Numbered from the stretch's first letter, positions 15,407-25,916 are shown. The stretch is DNA of 37,317 nt from a bacterium (GCA_021847485.1 JAJZRA010000014.1:1-37317), one strand, 5' to 3'. A program made the numbers and translations. The notes: generated by a model from the sequence alone, not told the origin.

Positions 15407-16347
15407 ACGGCAGGAAGTTCCGGCTGAAGAACCGCGAGGAGATCCTCGTCATCCTGGGCACCCAGGACGAGGACCTGCGCGAGCTGGAACGCGCGATGAA
15501 GGTGCAGATCTTCGTCAGGCACCACCCGGAGACCGAGAGCGCCGAGCTGACCGTCAAGGGCGCGCCGGCGGCCGTGGAGCGGACGGTGCGCCGCATCCGC
15601 GAGAGCCTCGAGGATTTCTACCGCGCCCGCCTCGCCCCCGAGGAGGCCCGCCCCCAGGAGCAGGCCCCGGTGCCGGAAGGCGCCCTCTACCGGACCCATT
15701 ACGGCGAGCTGGTAAAGCCCCGCACCGACAACCAGCGCAAGTACGTGGAGGCCATCGCGGCCCACGACCTGGTCGTGGGCGTGGGGCCCGCCGGCACGGG
15801 CAAGACCTACCTGGCCGCGGTCTGCGCGCTGGCGGCGCTGCGCTCGGGGCGCGTCAAGCGCATCATCCTGACGCGCCCGATCGTAGAGGCCGGCGAGAAG
15901 CTGGGCTACCTGCCCGGCGACGTCTCCGAGAAGGTCCACCCTTACCTGCGCCCGCTCTACGACGCGTTCCACGCCCTGCTCGGCCCCGAGAAGTTCCGCG
16001 CGCTGCGCACGGACGAGGTCATCGAAACGGTGCCGCTGGCCTACATGCGCGGCCGCACCCTCGAGAGCGCCTTCATCATCCTCGACGAGGCGCAGAACAC
16101 CCTGCCGGAGCAGATGAAGATGTTCCTTACCCGCATGGGGATGGATTCCAAGATGGTCGTCACCGGCGACGTCACGCAGATCGACCTGCGGGAGAAGGAC
16201 CGCTCCGGCCTGGTGCTGGCCAGGGAGATCCTGAAGAAGGTGAACGGGGTCAAGTTCGCGACTTTCACCGCCAGGGACGTCTCCCGGCACCCGCTCGTCA
16301 AGGACATCCTGGCCGCCTACGACGGCTGGGAGAAGGCCCACCCCTGA
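15403..16347 (+). CDS. phoH: PhoH-family ATPase
   Basis: A 314-aa PhoH-like P-loop ATPase, related to the helicase domain of superfamily I proteins. It has an N-terminal KH-like region (about 1-85), then [31 protein letters not shown] with Walker A GPAGTGKT, Walker [10 protein letters not shown], and the sensor segment [11 protein letters not shown]. The start ATG at 15403 overlaps the glgC stop. It overlaps ybeY by one base (TGATG). The phoH-ybeY pair is widely conserved and points to RNA or ribosome quality control rather than phosphate starvation. Confidence 0.96.
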   Translation: MNGRKFRLKNREEILVILGTQDEDLRELERAMKVQIFVRHHPETESAELTVKGAPAAVERTVRRIRESLEDFYRARLAPEEARPQEQAPVPEGALYRTHYGELVKPRTDNQRKYVEAIAAHDLVVGVGPAGTGKTYLAAVCALAALRSGRVKRIILTRPIVEAGEKLGYLPGDVSEKVHPYLRPLYDAFHALLGPEKFRALRTDEVIETVPLAYMRGRTLESAFIILDEAQNTLPEQMKMFLTRMGMDSKMVVTGDVTQIDLREKDRSGLVLAREILKKVNGVKFATFTARDVSRHPLVKDILAAYDGWEKAHP

Positions 16348-16772
16348 TGCCCGCCGCCGTCTTCTTCGACCTGAAAGCCGCGCCCGCCTTAAAGGCCGAG
16401 GCCGCCCGGCTTGCCCGCGCCGCCGCGCTCGGCCTGGGGCGCCGCGCCGGCAAGCCGGTCAACCTGGTCTACACGGACGGCCCCGGCATAAAGAAGCTTA
16501 ACCGGGCCTTCCTGGGCAAGGACCGCCTCACCGACGTGATAGCCTTCAACCTCCCCCCGGCCCCGGTGCCGGGGGCGCCGTGGGGAGAGATCTACGTCTG
16601 CGTGCCGGTGGCCGCCCGGCAGGCCGCGGCCATGGGGCACTCGCTGCTGACCGAGCTGCTGGTGCTGACCGTCCACGGGGCGCTGCACCTGGCCGGCATG
16701 GACGACTCCACCCCGGCGCTGCGCCGCCGCATGAACGTGAAGACGGCCGCGCTCCTCAGGAAGCTCCGCTAG
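16347..16772 (+). CDS. ybeY: Endoribonuclease YbeY with altered zinc motif
   Basis: A 141-aa protein of the YbeY family, metal-dependent RNases implicated in 16S rRNA 3'-end maturation. The signature region reads HGALHLAGMDD, with His110 and His114, but the third canonical zinc ligand (HGxLHLxGyDH) is Asp120 here. The upstream TDVIAFNLP and GEIYVC match the usual TDVLSFP and GDI-I segments. The start overlaps the phoH stop. A terminator follows directly, ending the thyX-to-ybeY operon. Asp can bind zinc, so function is probably kept, but this is inference. Confidence 0.93.
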   Translation: MPAAVFFDLKAAPALKAEAARLARAAALGLGRRAGKPVNLVYTDGPGIKKLNRAFLGKDRLTDVIAFNLPPAPVPGAPWGEIYVCVPVAARQAAAMGHSLLTELLVLTVHGALHLAGMDDSTPALRRRMNVKTAALLRKLR

Positions 16773-16799
16773 CCGCCCCCCTCCGGCGGCTATTTTTTG
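16771..16799 (+). terminator. Intrinsic terminator after ybeY
   Basis: AGCCGCC (16771-16777) pairs with GGCGGCT (16785-16791) around a seven-base loop, followed by ATTTTTTG. It overlaps the end of the ybeY stop codon. Confidence 0.88.
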
Positions 16800-16814
16800 T
16801 AAAATAATATAATT

Positions 16815-17473
16815 ATGAACACCATCCGCCTGGCGGCCGTGCTGGCCGTCTTCGCCGCGCCCGCCATGGCGCAGGACAGGCAGCAGGAAGCCGCCGCCCA
16901 GGAAGCCGACCAGATCAGCCGGGACATGATCCGCAACGTGGACGCCTGGATAGGCGACATCACCCGCAAGCTGGACTCCGACAAGCCGATGACCGCCAAG
17001 GATTTCGACTCCGTCTTCGGCGAGTCCTTCTTCACCGATTCGCAGGACCCGATAGGCGACCTCGAGAAGGTGCAGCAGCGCGTCAACGCCAGGCTGGGAG
17101 ACCGGAAAGGCAAGTTCGACGAGCCGTACGGCAAATGGATGGGCGGCAAGCTGTCCGCCGCCGACCTGAACCCGGAGGTCTCGCGCGACGCCGGGCACGT
17201 GACGGTGGACCTCGACGCCCCGAAGGACGCCGAGGACGCGATGAAGGTGGACATAGCCGGCGGCCTCATCAAGATGAGCTATACCCGGCAGGAGAGCCGC
17301 CGGGTGACCAACGCCGACGGCAGCGTCTCCTCCTCCTCTTTCAGCCGCACGCTGCGCCGGGCGATGGCCGTGCCCAAGGGCGCCGACCCGGCCAGGTACA
17401 GGGTCAGCGCGGAGAAGAACAGGGTCAGGATAATCTTCGACAGGCTAGGCAAGAAGGACGCGGAGGCTTCAAA

Positions 17474-17477
<4 letters not shown>
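16815..17477 (+). CDS. Secreted protein with Hsp20/alpha-crystallin-like domain
   Basis: A 220-aa protein with a signal peptide ([20 protein letters not shown]), a helical region, then from about residue 120 a beta-rich part resembling the alpha-crystallin domain: [29 protein letters not shown], then [33 protein letters not shown], which follows the small-heat-shock pattern F-R-x-x-x-LP-x-x-x-D-x-x-x. This would make it a periplasmic holdase, unusual for a family that is mostly cytosolic. There is no Shine-Dalgarno sequence; AT-rich -10-like boxes (TAAAAT 16800-16805) lie just before the ATG. The end overlaps leuS by GTGA. The Hsp20 assignment is from pattern alone. Confidence 0.65.
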
Positions 17478-19990
<2,513 letters not shown>

Positions 19991-20010
19991 GAGGGGTTAA
20001 CGAGGGGAAC

Positions 20011-20607
20011 ATGAAAAAACTAGCGTTATTGGCCGCGGTCCTGGGGCTGGCCGCCTGCGGCGCCTCGCAGGACATAGTCTACAGGCCGGCGGAGCAGAAG
20101 CTGCCGCAGTACATCAAGCGCATCGCCGTCAGGCCTTTCGCCAACAAGACCCAGCAGTTCGGGCTCGAGGAGAAGATCACGCTCAAGGTCATCGACGAGT
20201 TCCTCAAGAACGGCGAGTACGCCGTCTCCCCGGAGAGCTCGGCGCAGGGCGTGATAGTGGGCGAGATAGACCATTACATCCTCACCCCCATCCAGTACGA
20301 CGTCAACCTGGTCCCGACCGTCTACAAGCTCAACGTGATCGCCTCGGTGCGCCTGCTCGACAGGGAATACAACCGCTACCTCTGGGAGGAGCCGGCGCTG
20401 CAGGTCACCAAGATCTACTCCGCCGCCAACCTGCCCGGCGGCATGACCGAGGAGCAGGCCCGCGAGGCGCTGTGGGAGATCCTGGCCAAGGACATCGTGC
20501 TGCGCACGGTGCAGGGCTTCGGCTCCGTCTCCAGCGCCTCGCAGAAGAAGCTGCCCTCCCCCCAGGACGTGCTGCAGTCCACCGCGCCGGCCAACCCCAA
20601 CCCCTGA
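20011..20607 (+). CDS. lptE: LptE-like LPS-assembly lipoprotein
   Basis: A 198-aa lipoprotein with signal MKKLALLAAVLGLAAC; Cys16 is the lipidation site (lipobox LAAC). The YIKRIAVRPFANKTQQFGLEEKIT block and the following beta strands are typical of LptE/RlpB, which sits as a plug in LptD in the outer membrane and helps deliver LPS. The ATG at 20011 follows CGAGGGGAAC. Position between leuS and holA supports the call. LPS export, and so a didermic cell envelope, is implied. Confidence 0.88.
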   Translation: MKKLALLAAVLGLAACGASQDIVYRPAEQKLPQYIKRIAVRPFANKTQQFGLEEKITLKVIDEFLKNGEYAVSPESSAQGVIVGEIDHYILTPIQYDVNLVPTVYKLNVIASVRLLDREYNRYLWEEPALQVTKIYSAANLPGGMTEEQAREALWEILAKDIVLRTVQGFGSVSSASQKKLPSPQDVLQSTAPANPNP

Positions 20608-20608
20608 C

Positions 20609-21610
20609 ATGCAGAACCTTACCCCGAGAGCGCTGGCGGAGGAGTGGGCCAAGAAGAAGGCCAGGCCCGTCTATTACCTCTGCGGCGAGGAGACGGCCAT
20701 GAAGGAAGCCGCGCTCGGTAAGCTGGAGGGCATCTTCAAGCCGGAATCCTTCAACTTCTCGGTGCGCGACGCCGAGACCGCCGACATGGAGCAGGCGCTC
20801 GACGAGGCCCGCACGGCCCCGATGCTGGCGGACCTGCGCTTCGTCGTGATAAAGCGGGCGGAGAAGCTCAAGAAAGAACCGCTGAAGACGCTGCTGGCCT
20901 ACCTCGAGGACCCCTGCCCGAGCGCCTGCCTGATAGTGCTGGCCGACTGGCCGCGCGAGAAGAAGGACCCCATACCGGACTCGCTGACCGAAGGCTCGGC
21001 CCTGGTCGACTTCGCGCCGATGACCCCCGCCCAGGCGGCGGAGCACCTGAACTCGGCGCTGCTGGCCAAGGGCGTGAAGAGCGAGGGCGAGGCCCTGGAA
21101 ACGCTGGTGGAGCTGCTCGGCACCGATTCGGTCACCCTCGACGGCGAGGCCGAGAAGGTCTCGCTCTACCTCCACGGCCGGGACCGCCTGTTCTCCCCGG
21201 AGGACGCCGTGGCGCTGGCCGGCTTCTCCCGGACCCAGAACCCTTTCGAGCTGTCCAACGCGGTCTGCGCCAGGCGCCAGGAGCAGGCGGCGCAGGCGGC
21301 GGAGAGGATGCTGGCCTCGGGCGCCGAGCCGCTGGCCCTGCTGAGCCAGGTCTCGCGCGCGGTGGAGCGGCTGCTGAAGGTAAAGAGGCTGGCTGCGGCA
21401 GGCGGCGGCCCGGCCACGGCCTACCAGGCCGGCATGTCGCCGGGGCAGTACCACGCGGCCCTGCGCGACGCGGGCGCCTATACCGAGGACAAGCTGCTGC
21501 GCTCGCTCAGGCGCTGCCTGGAAGCGGAGGAACTGCTGAAGTCCTCCTCGCGGCGGGACCCGGCGCTGGTGATACGCCAGCTGGTGCACGAGATAACGGC
21601 CCTGAAGTAG
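20609..21610 (+). CDS. holA: DNA polymerase III delta subunit HolA
   Basis: The 333-aa delta subunit opens the beta sliding clamp in the clamp-loader complex. Its N terminus (ARPVYYLCGEETAMKEAAL) has the expected degenerate P-loop region, followed by FVVIKRAEKLKK and the AAA+ and C-terminal collar segments, including NPFELSNAVCARRQEQA and ALLSQVSRAVERLLKVK. Length is normal. It starts one base after the lptE stop. A shared terminator separates it from the convergent rpsT. Confidence 0.94.
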   Translation: MQNLTPRALAEEWAKKKARPVYYLCGEETAMKEAALGKLEGIFKPESFNFSVRDAETADMEQALDEARTAPMLADLRFVVIKRAEKLKKEPLKTLLAYLEDPCPSACLIVLADWPREKKDPIPDSLTEGSALVDFAPMTPAQAAEHLNSALLAKGVKSEGEALETLVELLGTDSVTLDGEAEKVSLYLHGRDRLFSPEDAVALAGFSRTQNPFELSNAVCARRQEQAAQAAERMLASGAEPLALLSQVSRAVERLLKVKRLAAAGGGPATAYQAGMSPGQYHAALRDAGAYTEDKLLRSLRRCLEAEELLKSSSRRDPALVIRQLVHEITALK

Positions 21611-21626
21611 CGCCGGACGGCAAAAA

Positions 21627-21649
21627 ACCCCGGCCGACTGCGCCGGGGT
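21627..21649. terminator. Terminator between convergent holA and rpsT
   Basis: ACCCCGGC (21627-21634) pairs with GCCGGGGT (21642-21649). Read on the minus strand it is followed by a run of six T, so it mainly ends rpsT; on the plus side only a weak T stretch follows. Confidence 0.8.
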
Positions 21650-21670
21650 CGTTCTTTCCAAAGAGGAAAG

Positions 21671-21967
21671 TTATTTTACGGAAGGGTTCTGCGCTATCGA
21701 CTTGACGCGCGCCGCGAGACGGGACTTCCTGCGGGCCGCGGCCTTCCAGTGGATGGTGCCGGTCTTCGCGGCCTTGTCGAGCAGCGAGTAGGACTTGGGC
21801 AGCATCTTCTGCGCGTTCTCCATGTCCTTCTTGGCGACGAGCGCGCCGAATTCTTTGGAAGAATCGTGTATCCTGGTCTTGATGCCCCTGTTGCGGGACG
21901 CCAGTTTCTCAGATTTGCGCCAGGCTTTAATGGCGCTGGTATGCCTTCCGGTCTTGAGTTTTGCCAT
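21671..21967 (-). CDS. rpsT: 30S ribosomal protein S20
   Basis: A 98-aa basic helical protein that binds 16S rRNA. KTGRHTSAIKAWRKSEKLASRNRGIKTR, the later GTIHWKAAARRKSRLAARV and overall length match S20. No Shine-Dalgarno sequence precedes the ATG at 21967; the upstream 9 nt read ATCCCCACT. Its start is only 22 bp from the divergent murJ start. A terminator follows. Confidence 0.97.
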   Translation of the reverse strand: MAKLKTGRHTSAIKAWRKSEKLASRNRGIKTRIHDSSKEFGALVAKKDMENAQKMLPKSYSLLDKAAKTGTIHWKAAARRKSRLAARVKSIAQNPSVK

Positions 21968-21989
21968 AGTGGGGATAGTCTATCATTCT
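21968..21989. promoter_or_regulatory. 22-bp divergent promoter region between rpsT and murJ
   Basis: The whole gap contains the palindrome GATAGTCTATC (21974-21984), which offers a weak -10 box on each strand: TAGTCT on the plus strand 8 nt before the murJ ATG and TAGACT on the minus strand 9 nt before the rpsT ATG. Neither gene has a ribosome binding site, and any -35 would lie in the opposite gene. Confidence 0.4.
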
Positions 21990-23561
21990 ATGAGAGAAAA
22001 AGCAAATTCACCCCTTCCCCCCGACGCCGGCGGCGCCTTCCACAGCGGCATGCGCGGCATGGCCGCGGCCGGCCTGGTCACCAAGGCCCTGGGCTATGTC
22101 CGCGACGCCCTGATGGTGGCCGTTTTCGGCGGCGGCGCCATGGCGGACGCCTATTACGCGGCCTTCCGCGTGGTCAACATCTTCAGGCGCACGGTCGGTG
22201 AGGGCGCCCTCAACGCCGTCTTCATCCCGCTGCTGGAGAAGGAAAAGGCGCGCGAGGGCGGCTCCGCGGCGGCTTTCTTCTCCTCCGCCTGGACCGTGAT
22301 CTTCCTGCTGACGGCCCTGCTGGGCCTGGCCGGCGTGATCTTCCGCACGCAGATAGTGGCCCTGGCGGCCTGGGGCTTCCGCGGGGAACCGGGCCAGTTG
22401 GAGCTGACCGCCCTGCTGATGGCCGTGCTGATGCCCCACCTGCTGTTCGTCAACGCGGCGGCGCTGTTCACGGCCGCGCTGAACGCCGCGCGCAAGTTCT
22501 TCCTGCCGGCCCTGGCCCCGGCCATGTTCTCGCTGGCGGTGATAGGCGCGCTGCTGGCCCTGCGCGGCGGCTGGCTGCCTTCGCTGGGAGAGCGCGGCGG
22601 CGTCATCCTGATAGCCGCCGCCGCCAGCGCCTCCGGCCTGCTGCAGGCCCTGGCGCTGCTGCCGCTGCTCAGGCGCGAAGGCTACCGGCTCTCGTTCTCC
22701 AACCCCTTCAAGGACCTGTCGGCCGCCCCGGCGCTGGCCGCCGCGGCCCCCGCCGCGTTCACGCTGGCCCAGGACCAGCTGGCCATGCTCATCAACACCG
22801 CCTACGCCAGCTTCCTGCCTGCCGGGGCCATCACGGCCATCTACAACTCCGCCAGGCTGGCCCAGTTCCCGGTGTCGCTGTTCGCCGCCGCCGCCGCCGC
22901 GGTCTCGCTGCCGGAACTGGCGGCCCGCACCGCCGCCGGGGACCGGGACGGCTTCCGCGACCACCTGCGGCTGGCGCTGGCGGCCTCGTGGCTGATCATG
23001 CTGCCGGCCTCGCTCGGCATAGCCGTCACCGCGCTGCCGGTCTGCCGCGCGCTCTTCGAGCACGGCCGCTTCCTGCCCGAGTACAGCCTGCTGACGGCGG
23101 ACGCGCTGTTCTGGCTGTCGCTCGGCCTGCCGGCCTTCGGCTTCAACAAGGTCTCGGTCTCCTCGCTCTACGCCCTCGGGCGCCAGAAGGAGCCAATGTT
23201 GATCATCTCCTGCCAGCTGGCCCTCAACGCCCTGCTGTGCCTGCCGCTGTCGCGGAGCATGGGCGCCGGCGGCCTGATGCTGGCCACGTCGCTCAGCTCC
23301 TGGGCGGCCGCGCTGGCCTTCCTGCTGGTGCTGCGCCGGCGCGCCGGCTTCAGCCCGCTGGAGCACCTGCCGCTCGGCCGGCCGGCGCTGAGCGCCGCCG
23401 CCGCCGCGCTCGCCGCCTACGCGCTGACCCGCCTGCTCGCCGGCGCCGGCCCTCTCGCGGTGACCGCCGCGGCCGTGCCCGCCGCGGTCGTCGTCTATTT
23501 CTCCGGCCTGCGCCTGCTCGGCGTGGAGGAGCGGGCCCTGATAACCGGGGGCAGGTTCTGA
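21990..23561 (+). CDS. murJ: Lipid II flippase MurJ
   Basis: Flips lipid II to the outer face of the inner membrane for peptidoglycan synthesis. The 523-aa protein has about 14 hydrophobic segments of the MATE/MOP superfamily; MurJ features include the N-terminal TKALGYVRDALMVAVFG (TLxSRxLGxxRD pattern), ADAYYAAFRVVNIFRR, GALNAVFIPLL, and SLPELAAR after helix 8. The start at ATG 21990 gives MREKANSPLPPD; upstream frame is inside rpsT. It overlaps uvrC by one base (TGATG). Confidence 0.95.
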   Translation: MREKANSPLPPDAGGAFHSGMRGMAAAGLVTKALGYVRDALMVAVFGGGAMADAYYAAFRVVNIFRRTVGEGALNAVFIPLLEKEKAREGGSAAAFFSSAWTVIFLLTALLGLAGVIFRTQIVALAAWGFRGEPGQLELTALLMAVLMPHLLFVNAAALFTAALNAARKFFLPALAPAMFSLAVIGALLALRGGWLPSLGERGGVILIAAAASASGLLQALALLPLLRREGYRLSFSNPFKDLSAAPALAAAAPAAFTLAQDQLAMLINTAYASFLPAGAITAIYNSARLAQFPVSLFAAAAAAVSLPELAARTAAGDRDGFRDHLRLALAASWLIMLPASLGIAVTALPVCRALFEHGRFLPEYSLLTADALFWLSLGLPAFGFNKVSVSSLYALGRQKEPMLIISCQLALNALLCLPLSRSMGAGGLMLATSLSSWAAALAFLLVLRRRAGFSPLEHLPLGRPALSAAAAALAAYALTRLLAGAGPLAVTAAAVPAAVVVYFSGLRLLGVEERALITGGRF

Positions 23562-24865
23562 TGGACCTCTCCCACCTGCCCTCCGGCCCCGGCGTCTACC
23601 TGATGCGCGACGCCGCCGGCACGGTCATCTACGTGGGCAAGGCCAAGGACCTGCGCGCGCGGGTCTCGCAGTACTTCCAGAAGAACCCGACGGACCGCCG
23701 CTGGAAGATCCCGAACCTGGTGGCGCTGATCCGCCGCATAGACTACATAGCCTCGGCGAGCGAGCGCGAGGCGCTGCTGACCGAGCGCCAGCTGATCCAC
23801 AAGCTGCAGCCGTTCTTCAACTCGATGTGGAAGGACTCCAAGACCTACCCGTACGTCGAGATCACCCGCGAGGATTTCCCCCGCCTGTTCTTCACCCGCA
23901 GGAAGCTCAGGGACGGCGGGCTCTACTTCGGGCCGTTCCCGAAGGTGGAGCCGCTCAGGAAGCTGCTCGGCTACCTGTCCCGCATCAAGTTCATCGACCT
24001 GCGCCTGTGCCGCTGGAAGTTCTCGCTGGCCGAGCCGCTAGACGAGCGCAAGATAAAGGCCTGCCTCTATTACCACACCGGCCAGTGCACGGCGCCCTGC
24101 GCCGGGAAGATCTCCCGGGAGGACTACCGGGCGCTGGCGGCGCGGGTGGAGGACTTCCTGAAAGGCGACTACGAAAAGCTGCGCGCGGAGTTCGGCCGGA
24201 AGATGGCGGCCGCCTCGAAGGCGCTGCGCTACGAGGAGGCCGGCATGTACCGCGACTTCCTCAACGCCTTCGCCCACATGGAGGAGCGAGTGCTCGTCGG
24301 CAAGCTGGAGCCGGACTTCATGGAGAAAGCCGTGGGCCGCACCGGGTCCGTTACGGCCCTGAAGGAGGCGCTGGGCCTCGCCAGGCCCCCGGCGCACATA
24401 GAGTGTTTCGACACGTCGAGCCTCTTCGGCCGCCAGGCCGTGGGGTCCTCGGTCTGCTTCGTCAACGGCGAGCGCCACACGGCGCATTACCGGCATTACC
24501 GCATAAAGTTCGAGAACGCGCCCGAGGGCTCCAACGATTTCGCGATGATAGAGGAGATCGTGGGGCGCAGGCTGGCGCAGATCAAAAAGCGCGGCGAGGA
24601 AACGCCCGACCTGCTGGTGATAGACGGCGGGCCCGGGCAGCTGGCCGCCGCTATGAAGGCGATGGCCGCGCTGAAGGTGAAAGTGCCGGTCATCAGCCTG
24701 GCCAAGCGCCTCGAGGAGATCTACTCCCCGCTGCGCGCCAAACCGCTGCTGCTGGACCGCGCGCACCCGGGCCTGCGCCTGCTGCAGGCGCTGCGCGACG
24801 AAGCCCACCGCTTCGGCATCACGTACCACCGCAAGCTCAGGGGCAGGTCGGAGTTGGAGGGATGA
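23561..24865 (+). CDS. uvrC-like: UvrC-family excinuclease subunit lacking the C-terminal HhH domain
   Basis: A 434-aa UvrC homolog; full-length UvrC has about 600 aa. Present are the GIY-YIG nuclease domain (GVYLMRDAAGTVIYVGKAKDLRAR, about 11-34), a UVR UvrB-contact motif (ALRYEEAGMYRDFLNAF), and the RNase-H-like 5' nuclease domain with IECFDTSSLFGRQAVGSSV, LLVIDGGPGQL and the late H-RFGITYHRKLR segment. The protein ends just after this; the tandem helix-hairpin-helix DNA-binding domain is absent. The next gene begins 1 bp after the stop, so no broken remnant is seen. It overlaps murJ by one base. Confidence 0.93.
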   Translation: MDLSHLPSGPGVYLMRDAAGTVIYVGKAKDLRARVSQYFQKNPTDRRWKIPNLVALIRRIDYIASASEREALLTERQLIHKLQPFFNSMWKDSKTYPYVEITREDFPRLFFTRRKLRDGGLYFGPFPKVEPLRKLLGYLSRIKFIDLRLCRWKFSLAEPLDERKIKACLYYHTGQCTAPCAGKISREDYRALAARVEDFLKGDYEKLRAEFGRKMAAASKALRYEEAGMYRDFLNAFAHMEERVLVGKLEPDFMEKAVGRTGSVTALKEALGLARPPAHIECFDTSSLFGRQAVGSSVCFVNGERHTAHYRHYRIKFENAPEGSNDFAMIEEIVGRRLAQIKKRGEETPDLLVIDGGPGQLAAAMKAMAALKVKVPVISLAKRLEEIYSPLRAKPLLLDRAHPGLRLLQALRDEAHRFGITYHRKLRGRSELEG

Positions 24866-24866
24866 A

Positions 24867-25163
24867 ATGACCAAGGAACAGGCACTGAAGAAGATGAAGG
24901 CCTATACGCCGTTCCAGCAGGCGGTCTGGAAAGCCTGCATGGCCATCCCGCGCGGCCAGACCCGCAGCTACAAGTGGATAGCCGCGCGCGTCGGCAGGCC
25001 CGGCGCCGTCAGGGCCGTAGGCTCCGCTCTGGGCCGGAACCCTTTCGCGCCCGTGGTGCCTTGCCACCGGGTAGTTAAGTCCGACGGCACCCCCGGCGGC
25101 TTCTCCGGGCCCGGCGGCGTCAAGGCCAAGCTGGCCCTGCTCAGGAAGGAAAAGGCCCTCTGA
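24867..25163 (+). CDS. ogt-like: Short O6-methylguanine-DNA methyltransferase-domain protein
   Basis: A 98-aa protein consisting only of the C-terminal DNA-binding domain of Ogt/MGMT. It has TPFQQAVWKACMAIPRGQTRSY, the helix-turn-helix with the arginine finger region GRPGAVRAVGSALGRNP, and the active-site VPCHRVV. The acceptor Cys is kept, so unlike alkyltransferase-like proteins with Trp there, it could transfer alkyl groups. GGAGGG precedes the ATG at 24867, one base after the uvrC stop. Co-transcription with uvrC fits the known link between this protein type and nucleotide excision repair. Confidence 0.93.
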   Translation: MTKEQALKKMKAYTPFQQAVWKACMAIPRGQTRSYKWIAARVGRPGAVRAVGSALGRNPFAPVVPCHRVVKSDGTPGGFSGPGGVKAKLALLRKEKAL

Positions 25164-25169
25164 GGGCCC

Positions 25170-25198
25170 TTGAAAACCGCCGCGGCGGGGGCTATACT
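25170..25198 (+). promoter_or_regulatory. Strong sigma-70 promoter of a small RNA
   Basis: TTGAAA at 25170-25175, a 17-nt GC-rich spacer and TATACT at 25193-25198. No plus-strand protein gene starts behind it before ispH, almost 2.8 kb away. Confidence 0.75.
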
Positions 25199-25204
25199 AT
25201 ATTC

Positions 25205-25320
25205 AGGAGCGGGCGTCCGCTTAGCATGGAGGAAAATGGAGCCCATGCAAAGCGACAGCGGTCAACCGTAGACAAGGCCGCCTAAAGAAGAAGCCGGGAC
25301 AACTGTCCCGGCTTCTGCTT
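25205..25320 (+). ncRNA. Candidate small RNA of about 115 nt
   Basis: The predicted start is near 25205, and a 12-bp terminator stem at 25289-25316 closes the transcript. Within it CGCTT and AAGCG enclose a second helix, GCATGG / CCATGC, in one long hairpin at 25216-25253. I recognise no Rfam family. A 19-codon reading frame (25226-25285, MEENGAHAKRQRSTVDKAA) ends 3 nt before the terminator stem, so a small protein or dual-function RNA is possible. It has no well-placed ribosome binding site. Function unknown. Confidence 0.5.
25289..25316. terminator. Perfect 12-bp terminator hairpin
   Basis: AGAAGCCGGGAC pairs exactly with GTCCCGGCTTCT around AACT. It ends the small RNA on the plus strand (weak T run) and, read on the minus strand, is followed by TCTTTAGG after the adenosine-specific kinase gene. 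Confidence 0.75.
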
Positions 25321-25339
25321 GTCCGGCGGCCTCCGCGCT

Positions 25340-25822
25340 TCAGCGTTTGTAGCCTATCTTGCGCAGGAAGTCCCTGCGCCAGGCCGCGTCCTCCGCGTTC
25401 TCTATCCCCTGCGGCTTCAGACCGTCTATCACCCCGAGGATGCCCCTGCCTTTGCCGTTGTCCGCCAGCACGATCTCCAGAGGGTTGGCGGTGGCGGCGT
25501 AGACCGAACAGACCTCGCTCAGGCCCTTCACCGCGTTCAGCACGTTTATCGGGAAGCCGCCGCTCAGCATGACGATGAAAGAGTGCCCCGCGCCTATCTC
25601 CAGCGCGTTCGAGGCCGCCAGCTCCTTGAGCGCCCCGTCGTTGCCCTCGACGCGCACCTTGCAGGCGCCGGAGGACTCGCAGAAGGCCAGGCCGAACTTC
25701 AGCGCCGGCGAGGCCGCGACCAGGGCCTCGTAGAGGTCCTCCACCGTCTTGATGAAATGCGCCTGCCCGACGATGACGTTCACGTCCTCCGGCTTGCGCA
25801 CCGTAACGCTCACGATCTCCAT
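25340..25822 (-). CDS. Adenosine-specific kinase family protein (PF04008-like)
   Basis: A 160-aa protein of the small family named adenosine-specific kinase, best known in archaea and thermophiles. VGQAHFIKTVEDLYEALV, GLAFCESSGACKVRVEGND, IGAGHSFIVMLSGGFPINVLNAVK, ATANPLEIVLAD and the C-terminal WRRDFLRKIGYKR match the family along its whole length, as I remember it. I chose ATG 25822, preceded by GAGGGG 5 nt upstream; a GTG two codons earlier would leave no room for the site. The family's enzymology rests on few studies, so substrate is uncertain. The 5' side borders a large palindrome. Confidence 0.88.
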   Translation of the reverse strand: MEIVSVTVRKPEDVNVIVGQAHFIKTVEDLYEALVAASPALKFGLAFCESSGACKVRVEGNDGALKELAASNALEIGAGHSFIVMLSGGFPINVLNAVKGLSEVCSVYAATANPLEIVLADNGKGRGILGVIDGLKPQGIENAEDAAWRRDFLRKIGYKR

Positions 25823-25836
25823 AGACACCCCTCAGT

Positions 25837-25916
25837 GGGGACGTTCTTAGTTAATTAGTTTTTCCGACTCTGCGCATGCACATACGGCAAGATGCGTCCA
25901 CAGAAAAACTAATTAA

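Noticed and set aside
16808-16813. TATAAT as the promoter of the Hsp20-like gene
   Set aside because: It ends one base before the ATG, so transcription would begin inside the coding sequence; the TAAAAT slightly upstream is the better candidate.
24830-24870. Frameshift or nonsense mutation as the cause of the short UvrC
   Set aside because: The next gene starts one base after the stop with a good ribosome binding site, and no HhH-like sequence is seen in any frame downstream.
25205-25290. Cyclic di-GMP-I (GEMM) riboswitch
   Set aside because: GCAAAGCGACAGCGGTC looks like part of the GEMM core, but the GGGCAAACC half, the GAAA loop and the closing helices are missing, and no plus-strand gene follows.
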